Origin: a virus
IMG/VR virus record: IMGVR_UViG_3300005617_000294
Span: 1-44,019 of that record
Direction: 5' to 3' (one strand)
Length of the DNA stretch: 44,019 nucleotides
Below are positions 23,201-30,947 of this stretch, one piece after another. Within the stretch, counting starts at the first letter, position 1, and the number at the start of each line of letters is the position of its first letter. The notes below the pieces were generated by a model. The model did no database searches. It saw only the letters and a program-made list of their open reading frames with translations, and was not told the origin of the DNA. The position numbers and the translations under genes were made by a program.

Positions 23201-24402
23201 TTATTGGGCGCGTTAATAATGGCTACACTGGAACGACCGCTACCCTTGACTACGTTGGCATTTATGACCATGTAGCCCGGACCAGCTTGGTTATTGTAGC
23301 CACTTGCCCAAATACCCCAAAATGAAGCATTTTCCACAGTGTTGCTAGCACAAACAACCTTCGTATTACCGCGACTGATAGAGAAGCCATTATCTCGGCT
23401 GTCAATCGAATGATTGCCCATAAAGATAAGTTCTTCATTAAAACCAAACCCAGCATCGGCATTGTGATTAAAGTCACAGTTCAACACGCTAAGTTTGCCA
23501 GACGTTCCAAAGATACGAACGGGTAATGAGGCGCAATCATGAATCTTAACGTTATGCATATAAACGTCAGATAGTACGGGAGCGGTAGGATTGTCTAAGT
23601 CATTGCTGCCCGTTAAGTAGACGCCGCAGGTGGTTGAGCTCGTCGTGGTGTCACCAACAATAGTCAGGTCAGCCAGGCCGAAATTGGTAAATTCATTGAC
23701 ACCATCGTCGCGAAAAGCGCTATGGAGCCCAATGCCCGTGTAACCGTTATCGGTACCGTCATGAATAATAGCCGCGAATCCACGCACGATAACGTTAGAC
23801 TTAGGAACAACTGGAGCTGAGTAACTAAGCAAAACACCGGGCTGCACCTCTACGACCGCAATGCCGGCAACAACCGAAGCAGAAGCGTCATCAACCGCGG
23901 CTTGAACTTGAACGTTGTCAGCGACACCGTCGGTGATGTACCCGCTGTCGCCGGTAGGGCCAACAATAATAGACGCTTTAGATGAAGCCGCCAAAGTCAA
24001 CCGTGCGGACGTAGCCGTAGCATCAGCAATTAAATCACGAGCAAAACTCGAGAGAGCTGTAGTCGCCGCTGTATCAGTGCCCGTAAAGTACGGCACGAGA
24101 TCAGGACCAGTTGCGACTCCTCCCAACGCCGTCAAGGTAGGGTCTAGCGTTGAAGCAGCCGTGATGGACGCTTCAACCCAGTCTGCATCACTCCCCAACC
24201 AGGGCGAAGCTCCGAGCAGCCAGTACTTGTTGTCGTTGGCCGTGTAGGCAATCATGCCTTCGCGGCGACGTTCGTCTGGAATAGCATTCCGCTCAGTGTG
24301 ATCCGCCACCTCCCGCAAACCGCCCAATCCTAGCAGTGCGTCATGGGTTGGATAGACATCAGTAACATCAGTGGTAGTAAGCGGACCGGTAACTCGTGGC
24401 AT
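20281..24402 (-). CDS. Large tailspike/tail fibre with parallel beta-helix (1373 aa)
   Basis: The N-terminal ~130 residues look like a particle-binding region with an LTALGGVATGPDLVPYFTG repeat-like motif. A right-handed beta-helix follows (~140-550), with recurring N-x-I/V turns such as SNVIVRGF, NILVSSNIIKNASRNGIS and QLSIVGNQIIDAG, typical of pectate-lyase-like tailspikes. The C-terminal ~700 residues are beta-rich, ending in a jelly-roll-like domain (QTYYFGNFHSAQPT, RVNSSDTSITTTG). It probably recognises or cleaves a surface polysaccharide. The start codon shares a base with the TAA of the preceding fibre gene. Confidence 0.8.
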   Translation of the reverse strand: MPRVTGPLTTTDVTDVYPTHDALLGLGGLREVADHTERNAIPDERRREGMIAYTANDNKYWLLGASPWLGSDADWVEASITAASTLDPTLTALGGVATGPDLVPYFTGTDTAATTALSSFARDLIADATATSARLTLAASSKASIIVGPTGDSGYITDGVADNVQVQAAVDDASASVVAGIAVVEVQPGVLLSYSAPVVPKSNVIVRGFAAIIHDGTDNGYTGIGLHSAFRDDGVNEFTNFGLADLTIVGDTTTSSTTCGVYLTGSNDLDNPTAPVLSDVYMHNVKIHDCASLPVRIFGTSGKLSVLNCDFNHNADAGFGFNEELIFMGNHSIDSRDNGFSISRGNTKVVCASNTVENASFWGIWASGYNNQAGPGYMVINANVVKGSGRSSVAIINAPNNLAVVGNVLDQEHNRASDSDVDGIQIRGGSLSDRATNILVSSNIIKNASRNGISYGWVDQLSIVGNQIIDAGTQYKANGTTPILSSDRSTNVGILRYHDSTNVWIDGNNIIDTRAVPFTNVDIYPVVSSTISLGKNNSNGMRVTRNRIDFSSPVEAGSPVGLNVNGPDTNIDFQVNLQGSGEMQVRGTGGLNVHSPASGTGTSPILRFSAGDETKKVGGVSATRTDPATSSLLAFNVLSAGALTASTAAAAPLYIQGRPDATGAWVGYNAGILFKRRAIADALATVVKSDHIIAYTSLTAARTVNLPTAAGGIGRTYIIKDETGSAATYNLTLTPYAFSGTTFTDADVDVTNNLIRLSTLLETGTAISMTTPGTMPGGVTASTTYYVTRNTLVLNNSAANAGTLANDSTAGYVAWSNPSNAAGSDNSYATWASDGNINPSDPRGDAQTFAGSITASDKTLTASSSVFTIADAGKNVRIPGAGAAGADLITTISSFTSDVEVELTAAAGTTVSGVTSAFASGDYVESEYLKVTNFGFAIPSAANVEGIKVEVEGKSTSTTSEAVKVYDIKAQLLKAGVLTGDDKAAITAFTGSDTTKTYGATDDLWGATLSPTDVNGSTFGFIFQVKSVLGVANIDNIRITIYYTIPYDIKLATTQANALAGTAIDITTTGSGTITVASPAQTIDGSSTKVININNGVAQIYSDGSNWQITGGLYNTSQLTTLGGFSNPMTTLGDLMYEDSTPAATRLAGNTTTTKKFLTQTGNGSISAVPSWGTLAAADVPTLNQDTTGKSAKTDALNSATTIVNVSSATAPTAGQVLKATDSTHATWQTLTGVSTGYSMQFGANATTTGASLVFANSQTYYFGNFHSAQPTTTDGNARIYIPTGGHVTAVYLWVHVITNTYTNENVAISLRVNSSDTSITTTGDFSSTNLISNTGLSVAVSAGDYFQIKMVTPAWVTHTGTIRLTGTIFVTE

Positions 24403-26171
24403 TATGCAACCTCTATGTTAATTGAACCGCCGAGGATGTATCTCGTTCGATAAACTCGGTAGTCAGTAACTTCACCCAGTGAGTTTGTCACCGAAACAAT
24501 GGCATAGCTCAACCCGTTCGCGGTATTGGAAAAATCGGCATGGTCAGCAACCGTCGCCATGGTCACGTCGAAGTTGGTCGAAGTGTCAGTAAATGACGAA
24601 GCCGCTGTCATGCTCGTAGGGTAACAAAAGTACTTATATCCTCCGGCGGCAAGAGCGTAGGTACCAAAGCCAGTCGAAGCTAGGCTGTTCCCAGCCAGCG
24701 CTTCAATTTGAGCTTCAGTTAACGTTGTATTAGTGGATGTGCCAACAAATACTCGCCACAACCATGTCACGGTGAAGTTGCGAGTAAAGCTGTCGGACTG
24801 GGTATTCTCGCCGGTAATTGTCCAGACATGAGTTCCCGGAGTGATGCGCGTCACTGTCCCGACATCGGCGACTGTCGTACCAGACGAAGCCAAACCCGTA
24901 TCGAGAACTGTCACGCCATCGGTAATCTCAACGCTTGCGGCTGTAACGTTGCTGCTGTTGGTAGTGGCCCAGCTAAATGTCTGATCACCAGTAATATCTT
25001 CACCAACTTCGACTGTAGTGGCCTGACCAGTAATAAGAAATGACGAGAACGCTGGAACCTGATAGGGATACAATAATTGCTCGAACATATCAATGGCCGA
25101 CTCAGCGCTAAAGGTCGAACCAGCGGCAATACCACCAACGGTTACAGGGGTGGGCGCGGCGTTGGTAAAGGTAACGGAATCAAACGTCGCCGCACCTCCC
25201 GAAGCTCCTAGGGTGGCCTTACCCTTGACCAGCGTCGTAGCATCGGGCACAGTATTCGTCGAGAATTGCGCAAACACAATATCGGTTGTACCCAACGTGA
25301 ATGGTCCAGGACCACTCACCACCCAGCCACTACTAGCATTGACGGTTCCAGTTGAGACGAGGGTAAACGCTCCCCTAATCTCGCTCGAGCTATCCATATC
25401 AGTTGCCCGGGTCAACACAAACGGAGTACTTACCCCGCCGGTGTCGGTTACAACATAAATACCATTGTTCTTAAGAGTGGCCTCATCCTTTACGAGGATA
25501 CGGTCATCTGTCGATACGGTGATACCATCAACCACTAATGCGCCATTGCCACTAGCTGTCAGCACCCCAGCCAAATATGTGTTAGTCGACAAGGCAGCAG
25601 CGGTGGCAGCAACGACGGAGGTTTTTACGCTTAATCCTTGCGCTAAAGCATCGGCGTAGGCTTTATTAACGGCGTCCTGTGAGCTAACCGGGCTAGCTAG
25701 ATTCGTTATTCGTTGCGACGCCATGTTAACGGAAGCCGACGGAGTCGCCATTTCGTTAAGACGATTCGTCCGTACCGCCGTGTTGAAATTGGCGAATGTT
25801 TTATCACCCCTCAGATAGTCAACCGAGGTAGTCGGAGCCAGTAAGGGCTCGACATCTGTGCCGATTTCAACACCTAGGTTAGCTCTGGCGGTCGTGGTAT
25901 TGGACAGATCGGAGAGGTTGGAGGTTTTGGTCAGTTTGGTATTTAATGCTGTCTGAAGGTCAGTTTGGTTGCCAATGGTGCCAGTAATACCCCCCCACAC
26001 ACCAGTACCATCCCCACCGCCACTGTCGATGCCGTCGGCACCAGGAGGCCCCTGAGGACCAGTTGCTGCTACGGTACCCACAGCTGTAATTTGCTGAGGG
26101 CCAGCTATACCATTAACGACAATAGTGCCATCAGCGGCTACTCCAACAACACGGATCGTCGTACTAGGCAC
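24402..26171 (-). CDS. Tail fibre with collagen-like motif (589 aa)
   Basis: A beta-rich N-terminus is followed by a short collagen-like GPQGPPGADG (38-47) and fibre-type repeats (LQTALNTKLTKTSNLSDL; TARANLGVEIGTD). A conserved block, VNKAYADALAQGLSVKTSV... to ...NNGIYVV, is seen in many phage tail proteins. The C-terminal region has Ig-like beta strands (ASVEITDGVTVLDTGLASSG) and a globular tip. Likely a trimeric fibre or an adaptor for the spike encoded downstream. Confidence 0.8.
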   Translation of the reverse strand: MPSTTIRVVGVAADGTIVVNGIAGPQQITAVGTVAATGPQGPPGADGIDSGGGDGTGVWGGITGTIGNQTDLQTALNTKLTKTSNLSDLSNTTTARANLGVEIGTDVEPLLAPTTSVDYLRGDKTFANFNTAVRTNRLNEMATPSASVNMASQRITNLASPVSSQDAVNKAYADALAQGLSVKTSVVAATAAALSTNTYLAGVLTASGNGALVVDGITVSTDDRILVKDEATLKNNGIYVVTDTGGVSTPFVLTRATDMDSSSEIRGAFTLVSTGTVNASSGWVVSGPGPFTLGTTDIVFAQFSTNTVPDATTLVKGKATLGASGGAATFDSVTFTNAAPTPVTVGGIAAGSTFSAESAIDMFEQLLYPYQVPAFSSFLITGQATTVEVGEDITGDQTFSWATTNSSNVTAASVEITDGVTVLDTGLASSGTTVADVGTVTRITPGTHVWTITGENTQSDSFTRNFTVTWLWRVFVGTSTNTTLTEAQIEALAGNSLASTGFGTYALAAGGYKYFCYPTSMTAASSFTDTSTNFDVTMATVADHADFSNTANGLSYAIVSVTNSLGEVTDYRVYRTRYILGGSINIEVA

Positions 26172-26543
26172 TTATTCGTTTCCTACCTGGCGATTAGACG
26201 GGTGGCCTTTGACGACAAACTCGCCGTACACGCTCGGTGGCTCGGCTAAACCATCCGCTGTTTCAATGATGAAGTCGTAGTGATACTTGCCCGGATCGAT
26301 GTAGGTATCGGCGTCATCTAGGGTAAACCCACTAATTCCCCCAGCAGCATCAGTGTGATCGACCGGTAGTACAGTTTTTTTGATTACTGCAGAGGTATCG
26401 GTGGCATTGGAGTCATAAACCGGCTGTTTAACCGTGAAGTACAGCGTTTTACCTGTCAAAGCTACAGCTGCACCAGTACTGTCGACGTGATTGTAGACTA
26501 CTGGGTAAGTGGTGCCTCGGAAGATTTCAATTTTGTTAGCCAT
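26172..26543 (-). CDS. Small beta-sandwich virion protein
   Basis: The 123-aa protein opens with IEIFRGTTYPVVYNHVDSTGAAVALTG and ends with FIIETADGLAEPPSVYGEFVVKG. This is the pattern of BppU-N-like or Ig-like phage baseplate/fibre proteins (x-R-G-x-T, then LTGKTLYFTVK). It directly precedes the fibre gene, with adjacent stop and start. Probably a fibre-attachment or decoration protein. Confidence 0.65.
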   Translation of the reverse strand: MANKIEIFRGTTYPVVYNHVDSTGAAVALTGKTLYFTVKQPVYDSNATDTSAVIKKTVLPVDHTDAAGGISGFTLDDADTYIDPGKYHYDFIIETADGLAEPPSVYGEFVVKGHPSNRQVGNE

Positions 26544-26599
26544 TTGTTGATTCCTTTGCGGTGAAGGTTAGTCCACTACGCGCCAGATACTCCTGTTGG

Positions 26600-27772
26600 T
26601 TATGCTGGTATTACGCGCGCGCCTTCTGTAATGCTAATATAGTCAGCTATGTAATGAATTTTACCAGTGTCAATGCTATGAGTAGCAGTGGTAGCGAAGA
26701 TGGCCTGACCATCGAAGTAAGGTTTTATCGGCGTCTTGGCGAGAGCCGTTCCCCGAGCTACATAACCCGTGCTATCAATCCCGCCACCAGCGGTGAGGGC
26801 TGTGCCAGTCAGGATCGTTATCAGATCATTGGTTGAGCCCGTCTTACCATGCACCAGGGTTCCGCCCGTACCGGTGGGAGTAGTTTCGACAATTCCCCGC
26901 AAGCTGACTAAGCAAGCCCCTGAGACGGTAAACAGGGGAACCTTACCATCAGATCCACCGGTTAAGGGAGTGGCTGCCATGGCCGTTACAAGATCACTAC
27001 CATCATTACCCGAGAAGTCAGTAATATCTACCAGGGCTGCCGCCGCGGTATCGGCTTCAATGGCCGTCTTAACATCGCTAGCAATTGACTCAATCGCGCC
27101 AGCATCGACACCACGGATCAGCGTACCGCTGCCATTAACCGTAATATGGGTAGCATTCTCGCTAAACAAGATGGCATTACCAGCAGCGCCGGCCGTCTTC
27201 GCCTCAAACAACTGCGTAGTGTTGGTATTGGTCGTGGCGTCAACAGTAGCGTTAGCAACAGTACCCGTGCCATAGGCGGTACCAGCTCCAGCGGTCGCGT
27301 TAACCGCTGACTTGACGTTATCGAGAGTAGTGGCTGCATCTGCCCCAATCTTCACCTCATTGGCCGCTGGCGTCAGAGTCGACTTAAGTGTGTACGTCGT
27401 TGCTCCAACCACAAACGTGCCACCATCCGCCGGATTAGTGGCATCGCTGGTCATCGTCCCCTGAGCCTTGTCGGCCGTTCCGGTCGTGCCTAAATCGACA
27501 ATAATGGCATTACCGTTGGTATGGACGCCAATCGTCCGTCCAGCTTCCCCAGGATCGCGATACTGTACGGTAATAAGGTTACCAGCCGTCCCCGCTGTAT
27601 CGGCGGTGAACGTCATGTCGTTGTTGGCCCCACCGAGCGTAGTGGTCATGGCAGCTTTGGTGGACAACTTACCACTGGTGATGCCACCGTCAAAGGTTAT
27701 GGTCTTCACCACTCCGGCAGGGCGAACACCAGCTTGGATTTCTTCTAGTTCAACGCGGGAAAAGTAGGTCAT
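26600..27772 (-). CDS. Virion decoration/head-fibre-like protein (390 aa)
   Basis: Start chosen at ATG 27772 (MTYFSRVELEEIQAG), overlapping the preceding stop and 8 bp from AAGGG; ATG at 27778 is an alternative but too close to it. The protein is Thr/Ala/Gly-rich. It has a motif GGANNDMTFTADTAGTAGNL near 48-67, and a block ADGGTFVVGATTYTLKS followed by helix TTLDNVKSAVNA that recurs in phage structural proteins. A C-terminal beta domain ends HYIADYISITEGARVIPA. Probably a capsid fibre or decoration protein. Confidence 0.65.
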   Translation of the reverse strand: MTYFSRVELEEIQAGVRPAGVVKTITFDGGITSGKLSTKAAMTTTLGGANNDMTFTADTAGTAGNLITVQYRDPGEAGRTIGVHTNGNAIIVDLGTTGTADKAQGTMTSDATNPADGGTFVVGATTYTLKSTLTPAANEVKIGADAATTLDNVKSAVNATAGAGTAYGTGTVANATVDATTNTNTTQLFEAKTAGAAGNAILFSENATHITVNGSGTLIRGVDAGAIESIASDVKTAIEADTAAAALVDITDFSGNDGSDLVTAMAATPLTGGSDGKVPLFTVSGACLVSLRGIVETTPTGTGGTLVHGKTGSTNDLITILTGTALTAGGGIDSTGYVARGTALAKTPIKPYFDGQAIFATTATHSIDTGKIHYIADYISITEGARVIPA

Positions 27773-27942
27773 TAACATTTCCCTTTCATCTTGTGGGCAG
27801 TCTTAGAATGAGTTTTACCGGATCCTGGCATTCCAGACTGGGGAAGGTTGGGCATAGGCATACCGGCCATCGGGACCATCTGAGTACGCTTGCTAGCTTG
27901 TTTATTCTTCATGTAGGCGGCGAGCCCTGGATTCATCGACAT
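27772..27942 (-). CDS. 56-aa Met/Gly/Lys-rich protein
   Basis: ATG at 27942 follows AAGGA at good spacing. The product begins MSMNPGLAAYMKNKQ, continues with Met-Pro-Gly rich sequence (MVPMAGMPMPNLPQSGMPG) and ends basic (KTHSKTAHKMKGKC). Its TAA overlaps the start of the decoration gene. Composition is unusual: eleven Met in 56 residues. Likely disordered; function unknown. Confidence 0.65.
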   Translation of the reverse strand: MSMNPGLAAYMKNKQASKRTQMVPMAGMPMPNLPQSGMPGSGKTHSKTAHKMKGKC

Positions 27943-27958
27943 AATTGTTCCTTAATAA

Positions 27959-28007
27959 CGCCTTTTAGCCAGTCCAGGCAACACATCTGGATAGCTGGCT
28001 AAAGGCG
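27959..28007 (-). terminator. Long hairpin downstream of the capsid decoration gene
   Basis: CGCCTTTTAGCCAG (27959-27972) pairs with CTGGCTAAAGGCG (27995-28007) with one bulge, and TCCAG/CTGGA (27973-27977/27987-27991) extends the stem inward. On the minus strand it lies between two virion genes; only a weak T tail follows. It may set relative expression of capsid versus fibre genes. Confidence 0.5.
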
Positions 28008-28014
28008 CTGTTAG

Positions 28015-28374
28015 TTAAGCGGCCAGAGCGGCGGTGCCACAGATGGCGTCTACGACCCATCCACCAGTCCCTGAGGTAAGCTTCACCCAGCTGCCGGCTG
28101 GTTGGTTGGTGAAGACCAACGCCTTGTTAGCGGTGGTAGCCGTTGAACCGTTGCCAATGATGTAATCACTGGCGTTCGGAGCAATGGTGAGAGTGATACC
28201 GTACGCACCCACCCGAATGGTGTAGCTACGCAAGGCAGCCGTAGCTGGAAGGGTCACCGTTAGGGTTGCCGTAGCGTTTTGAACCACGCCACAATCACCA
28301 GCATCCAGAGTCTTCGCTGTCGTCACCGCCTCATATTCGCGGTGGCCCATACCCTCTAAGTTAATGGTAGCCAT
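28015..28374 (-). CDS. Capsid decoration-like small beta protein
   Basis: A 119-aa protein of beta strands: MGHREYEAVTTAKTLDAGDC, then LTVTLPATAALRSYTIRVG and GSWVKLTSGTGGWVVDAI. Ala/Thr/Gly-rich with few charges, as in phage head decoration or fibre knob domains. It follows the capsid gene closely and overlaps the preceding small gene. Confidence 0.55.
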   Translation of the reverse strand: MATINLEGMGHREYEAVTTAKTLDAGDCGVVQNATATLTVTLPATAALRSYTIRVGAYGITLTIAPNASDYIIGNGSTATTANKALVFTNQPAGSWVKLTSGTGGWVVDAICGTAALAA

Positions 28375-28619
28375 TATTCGTTACCCTTTCCGGCGCGAGG
28401 CATGCCCAGCGTCTTTTTACCTTGGGCCAAGATCTCCGCCGGGGTGATACCACGGGCCTTCGCAGCTTCGAAGTCTTGACGTTCTTTCTGAGTCTGGAGG
28501 TGCTGGATGGCCGCGCGAGCCGCGTCAACCTTTACTTCCTTGAGCCATGAGGTACCCTTCGGCTTCGGAACGCCGTGGACCTCTAATTTTCGTTCTGTAT
28601 CTGGCGTAGAAACAGCCAT
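28374..28619 (-). CDS. 81-aa basic helical protein
   Basis: ATG after AGGAGA. The central segment VDAARAAIQHLQTQKERQDF is a strong helix, and a second helix AAKARGITPAEILAQGKKTLG follows. It lies between the major capsid and decoration genes. Possibly a capsid-associated or assembly protein; no family recognised. Confidence 0.65.
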   Translation of the reverse strand: MAVSTPDTERKLEVHGVPKPKGTSWLKEVKVDAARAAIQHLQTQKERQDFEAAKARGITPAEILAQGKKTLGMPRAGKGNE

Positions 28620-28636
28620 AATAGTTCTCCTGTTAA

Positions 28637-29482
28637 TTACGCGACAGCGTGGATGCCGATCGAGTAGATGCGGTTGATGTCAGTGAAGCAGTCGTAGCGG
28701 TGGCGGTACTCAAGCAAATCACCAGAGATACCAGGCGGGTTCGAGTGCAAGGTGTAGTCAATCAGCTTCTCAGGGGCAGTCGTCGCCGACGGGTGAGAGA
28801 TAAGCAGGTCAACCGCACCAGAAGTGGTGGGCATACGACTAGACGGGACAACCACGATCTTGTTGTTGTCGACCGTCCCCAGGTCACCTGAGTGGCGGAT
28901 GGCTTGACCCATGTCGGATGCTAGCACCATGCCGGATTGCTTAAGGTAGTTGTAATACCCGGCAGTCATGGCAGCAACACGTCCCTCTTCCGGCGCTTCG
29001 TTGTCGGTGATGTCAGCGCCAATAGCAGTCAGGTTGGTCCAGGCATTAGACGCGGATGTCGCAGCGTCGGCGACGATGTCGTCACGGTTGTAGACAGCGG
29101 CGGTGGTTGCAATGGACTGGAAGATGTAGGTGTCAATTTCCGGCACGAGCACGTTCTTGGTCGCTTGGGCAAGGTAAGAACCCGGCTTACGCAACATCTT
29201 GGCGTCTTGCTGGTTCTTTTTGTCCATCGTCTTGGTCCACGAACGGTCACGGGTTAGCGTCCAGGTTTGCTGAGTGTCTTCCACTTCACTGGCGTTGCCA
29301 TAACGGTTGGCAGCCGCATTAGGATCGTAGTTACCGATGGTCGGGTCAGAGAGGGTACTAACGATAATTGCGTTATTGCCGTCCCACGACCAATCCTGGT
29401 TGGTAAATTCTTTACTTTTGCGTTTGGCCTTAACAAGATCAGATGTCTTGCTTTGGAACTCGGTAGCAAGGTTAATAGCCAC
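28637..29482 (-). CDS. Major capsid protein (HK97 fold)
   Basis: The 281-aa protein starts with GTG at 29482 (AINLATEFQSKTSDLVK). Features fit phage major capsid proteins: an N-arm, E-loop-like segment ending TWTLTRDRSWTKTMDKKNQQDA, spine-helix region YLAQATKNVLVPEIDTYIFQ, and a P-domain/A-domain end with NNKIVVVPSSRMP, LISHPSATTAP and LLEYRHRYDCFTDINRIYSIGIHAV. The scaffold gene directly upstream supports it. HK97-type proteins build the icosahedral shell. Confidence 0.85.
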   Translation of the reverse strand: MAINLATEFQSKTSDLVKAKRKSKEFTNQDWSWDGNNAIIVSTLSDPTIGNYDPNAAANRYGNASEVEDTQQTWTLTRDRSWTKTMDKKNQQDAKMLRKPGSYLAQATKNVLVPEIDTYIFQSIATTAAVYNRDDIVADAATSASNAWTNLTAIGADITDNEAPEEGRVAAMTAGYYNYLKQSGMVLASDMGQAIRHSGDLGTVDNNKIVVVPSSRMPTTSGAVDLLISHPSATTAPEKLIDYTLHSNPPGISGDLLEYRHRYDCFTDINRIYSIGIHAVA

Positions 29483-29501
29483 TTAATTGTTCTTTCCGAC
29501 T

Positions 29502-30314
29502 CTAGCGCGCAGCTTCCTCGTCGAATCCCTCCATCATTTGAGCAATGGCGGTCTTCTTGGCTTCTTTCGGAGCACGATTAGGCGGAGTAAGGGTTTTGGA
29601 TTTCTCCTTCTCCTTACTGGTCGTCTGCTTGCGTGCGCCGATGCTCATAAGCTCGGCAATAGAGTCTGCTTCAGTTTGTAAATGTGAGTACAAATCTCCG
29701 CGTACATCCACCGGTTCGCCGTACTTGTCCACTGTGACCGAAGCAGCCTGGAATAAATCAAGGGCTCGGTTGACCTTAGCCTGAATAGCTGGATCGGGAT
29801 TGTTCAGGATATCGAAATCCTTTAAAGCCCGTTGGTAGGCACTGGTCAAAGTGTTTTGATTAGCGGTGACTTTGTTGGTGTAAGCATCAACTTGTAATTG
29901 TCGGACGGCTAGGTCTTTGGGATCGTCTGGATCAGCGGCGGCGATGTAGTCGTCCTGGTCCTTCTTCCGTGAAAGTTCCTTAGCTTGCTTCTCTTGGAGT
30001 CGTTTCTCAGCCTGCTCTCTATTGAAGGCTTTGGTCTTCTCCTCATCCGACTTGGCGTCTTTAGCTGCCGGCTTTTCAACTTTGGTCTTTTCGACCCCAG
30101 TCTCCTTGTCGTCATCTTCAGACTTAGCCTCTTCGTCGTTCGTTTCTTCCTCAGATGCCTCTTCGGGTTCATCGTCTGACTTATGCTCGAATGATATCTC
30201 TGTGTCCTCTAGAGCAGACTCAGCACCATCATCATCAGATTCGGCTTCTAGCTCTTCCGCTTTGGGTAGCTCCTCATAAAAATTCATGTACTTAGAGCCG
30301 TGCGGATATGCCAT
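29502..30314 (-). CDS. Scaffold protein
   Basis: A 270-aa, extremely acidic N-terminal third (runs of Asp/Glu with Ser, residues 15-75) leads to a Lys/Glu-rich coiled coil (REQAEKRLQEKQAKELSRKK). A helical middle and a basic C-terminal region (KEKEKSKTLTPPNRAPKEAKK) ending IAQMMEGFDEEAAR complete it. This charge pattern and the slot between portal and capsid genes are typical of procapsid scaffolds. AAGGAGA precedes the ATG. It is the first gene after the promoter at 30402-30431. Confidence 0.8.
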   Translation of the reverse strand: MAYPHGSKYMNFYEELPKAEELEAESDDDGAESALEDTEISFEHKSDDEPEEASEEETNDEEAKSEDDDKETGVEKTKVEKPAAKDAKSDEEKTKAFNREQAEKRLQEKQAKELSRKKDQDDYIAAADPDDPKDLAVRQLQVDAYTNKVTANQNTLTSAYQRALKDFDILNNPDPAIQAKVNRALDLFQAASVTVDKYGEPVDVRGDLYSHLQTEADSIAELMSIGARKQTTSKEKEKSKTLTPPNRAPKEAKKTAIAQMMEGFDEEAAR

Positions 30315-30401
30315 TGTTTCTCCTTAGTTGTCTACCCATTAAGTGGGCGAGTCTCTGCTCGTAAGGTAAGCGACACCGCGATAAAGGGATATCTTAGACG
30401 T

Positions 30402-30431
30402 AGCATAACAACTAAACCATCAAGAGCACAA
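30402..30431 (-). promoter_or_regulatory. Internal promoter for scaffold and capsid genes
   Basis: On the minus strand TTGTGC (30426-30431), an 18-bp spacer and TATGCT (30402-30407) preceded by TG-T give an extended -10 promoter. It would boost scaffold and capsid expression independently of the upstream packaging genes. Confidence 0.6.
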
Positions 30432-30435
30432 GCTT

Positions 30436-30642
30436 TTAATGGAGAAAATGACGATGACTAGGGTGCCCAGCACCCTCGCATGACAGCACGATACCACGCT
30501 TGACAAAGTGATGTTTTACCTTGGGTAGATTGTCTAAGTCCAGCGTGAACTCCGCCTCACGCTCTAGCTTGTCGCGTATCTCATCCTTCGTTAAACTGGA
30601 TTGCTCAGCCTCTATCTCTGCTCGTCGTTCGGCGTGGCCCAC
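30436..30642 (-). CDS. 68-aa hypothetical protein
   Basis: N-terminal helix rich in Glu/Arg (AERRAEIEAEQSSLTKDEIR), then a short beta-like region with C55 and several His (HHFVKRG; HPSHRHFLH). It overlaps the preceding gene by 31 bp in another frame. No family recognised; located between portal and scaffold. Confidence 0.5.
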   Translation of the reverse strand: MGHAERRAEIEAEQSSLTKDEIRDKLEREAEFTLDLDNLPKVKHHFVKRGIVLSCEGAGHPSHRHFLH

Positions 30643-30947
30643 GTTTCCTCCGATTTGCTGTGATCCCGCAATATATTGCTCAGCTCAATTTGCACTTCAA
30701 TGAGACTAGCGACGGCTAGCTTGCGAGCTCTACGCTCTACCCGAAATTGCACGTCGCTCATCTTCTCTTCATCAACATACGGACCATACATCAGCTTAGT
30801 CACCTGCTTTTGAATGGTGTCGCGCACAATCTCACCCGCTGGCAATAGTTGCTCACGCTTTTGCTTCTTTTCTTCGGCGACCGCCTTCTTCTTAGCAAAG
30901 CTGGCACTTGAAGCGGCCGTGTATAAAAGACTGTCATTGCGGGTCAT
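30612..30947 (-). CDS. 111-aa helical protein after the portal gene
   Basis: Start overlaps the portal stop (ATGA at 30944-30947). It is almost entirely helical and highly charged (AKKKAVAEEKKQKREQL; VERRARKLAVASLIEV). It could be a small assembly or portal-associated protein; no signature. Confidence 0.65.
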   Translation of the reverse strand: MTRNDSLLYTAASSASFAKKKAVAEEKKQKREQLLPAGEIVRDTIQKQVTKLMYGPYVDEEKMSDVQFRVERRARKLAVASLIEVQIELSNILRDHSKSEETWATPNDEQR

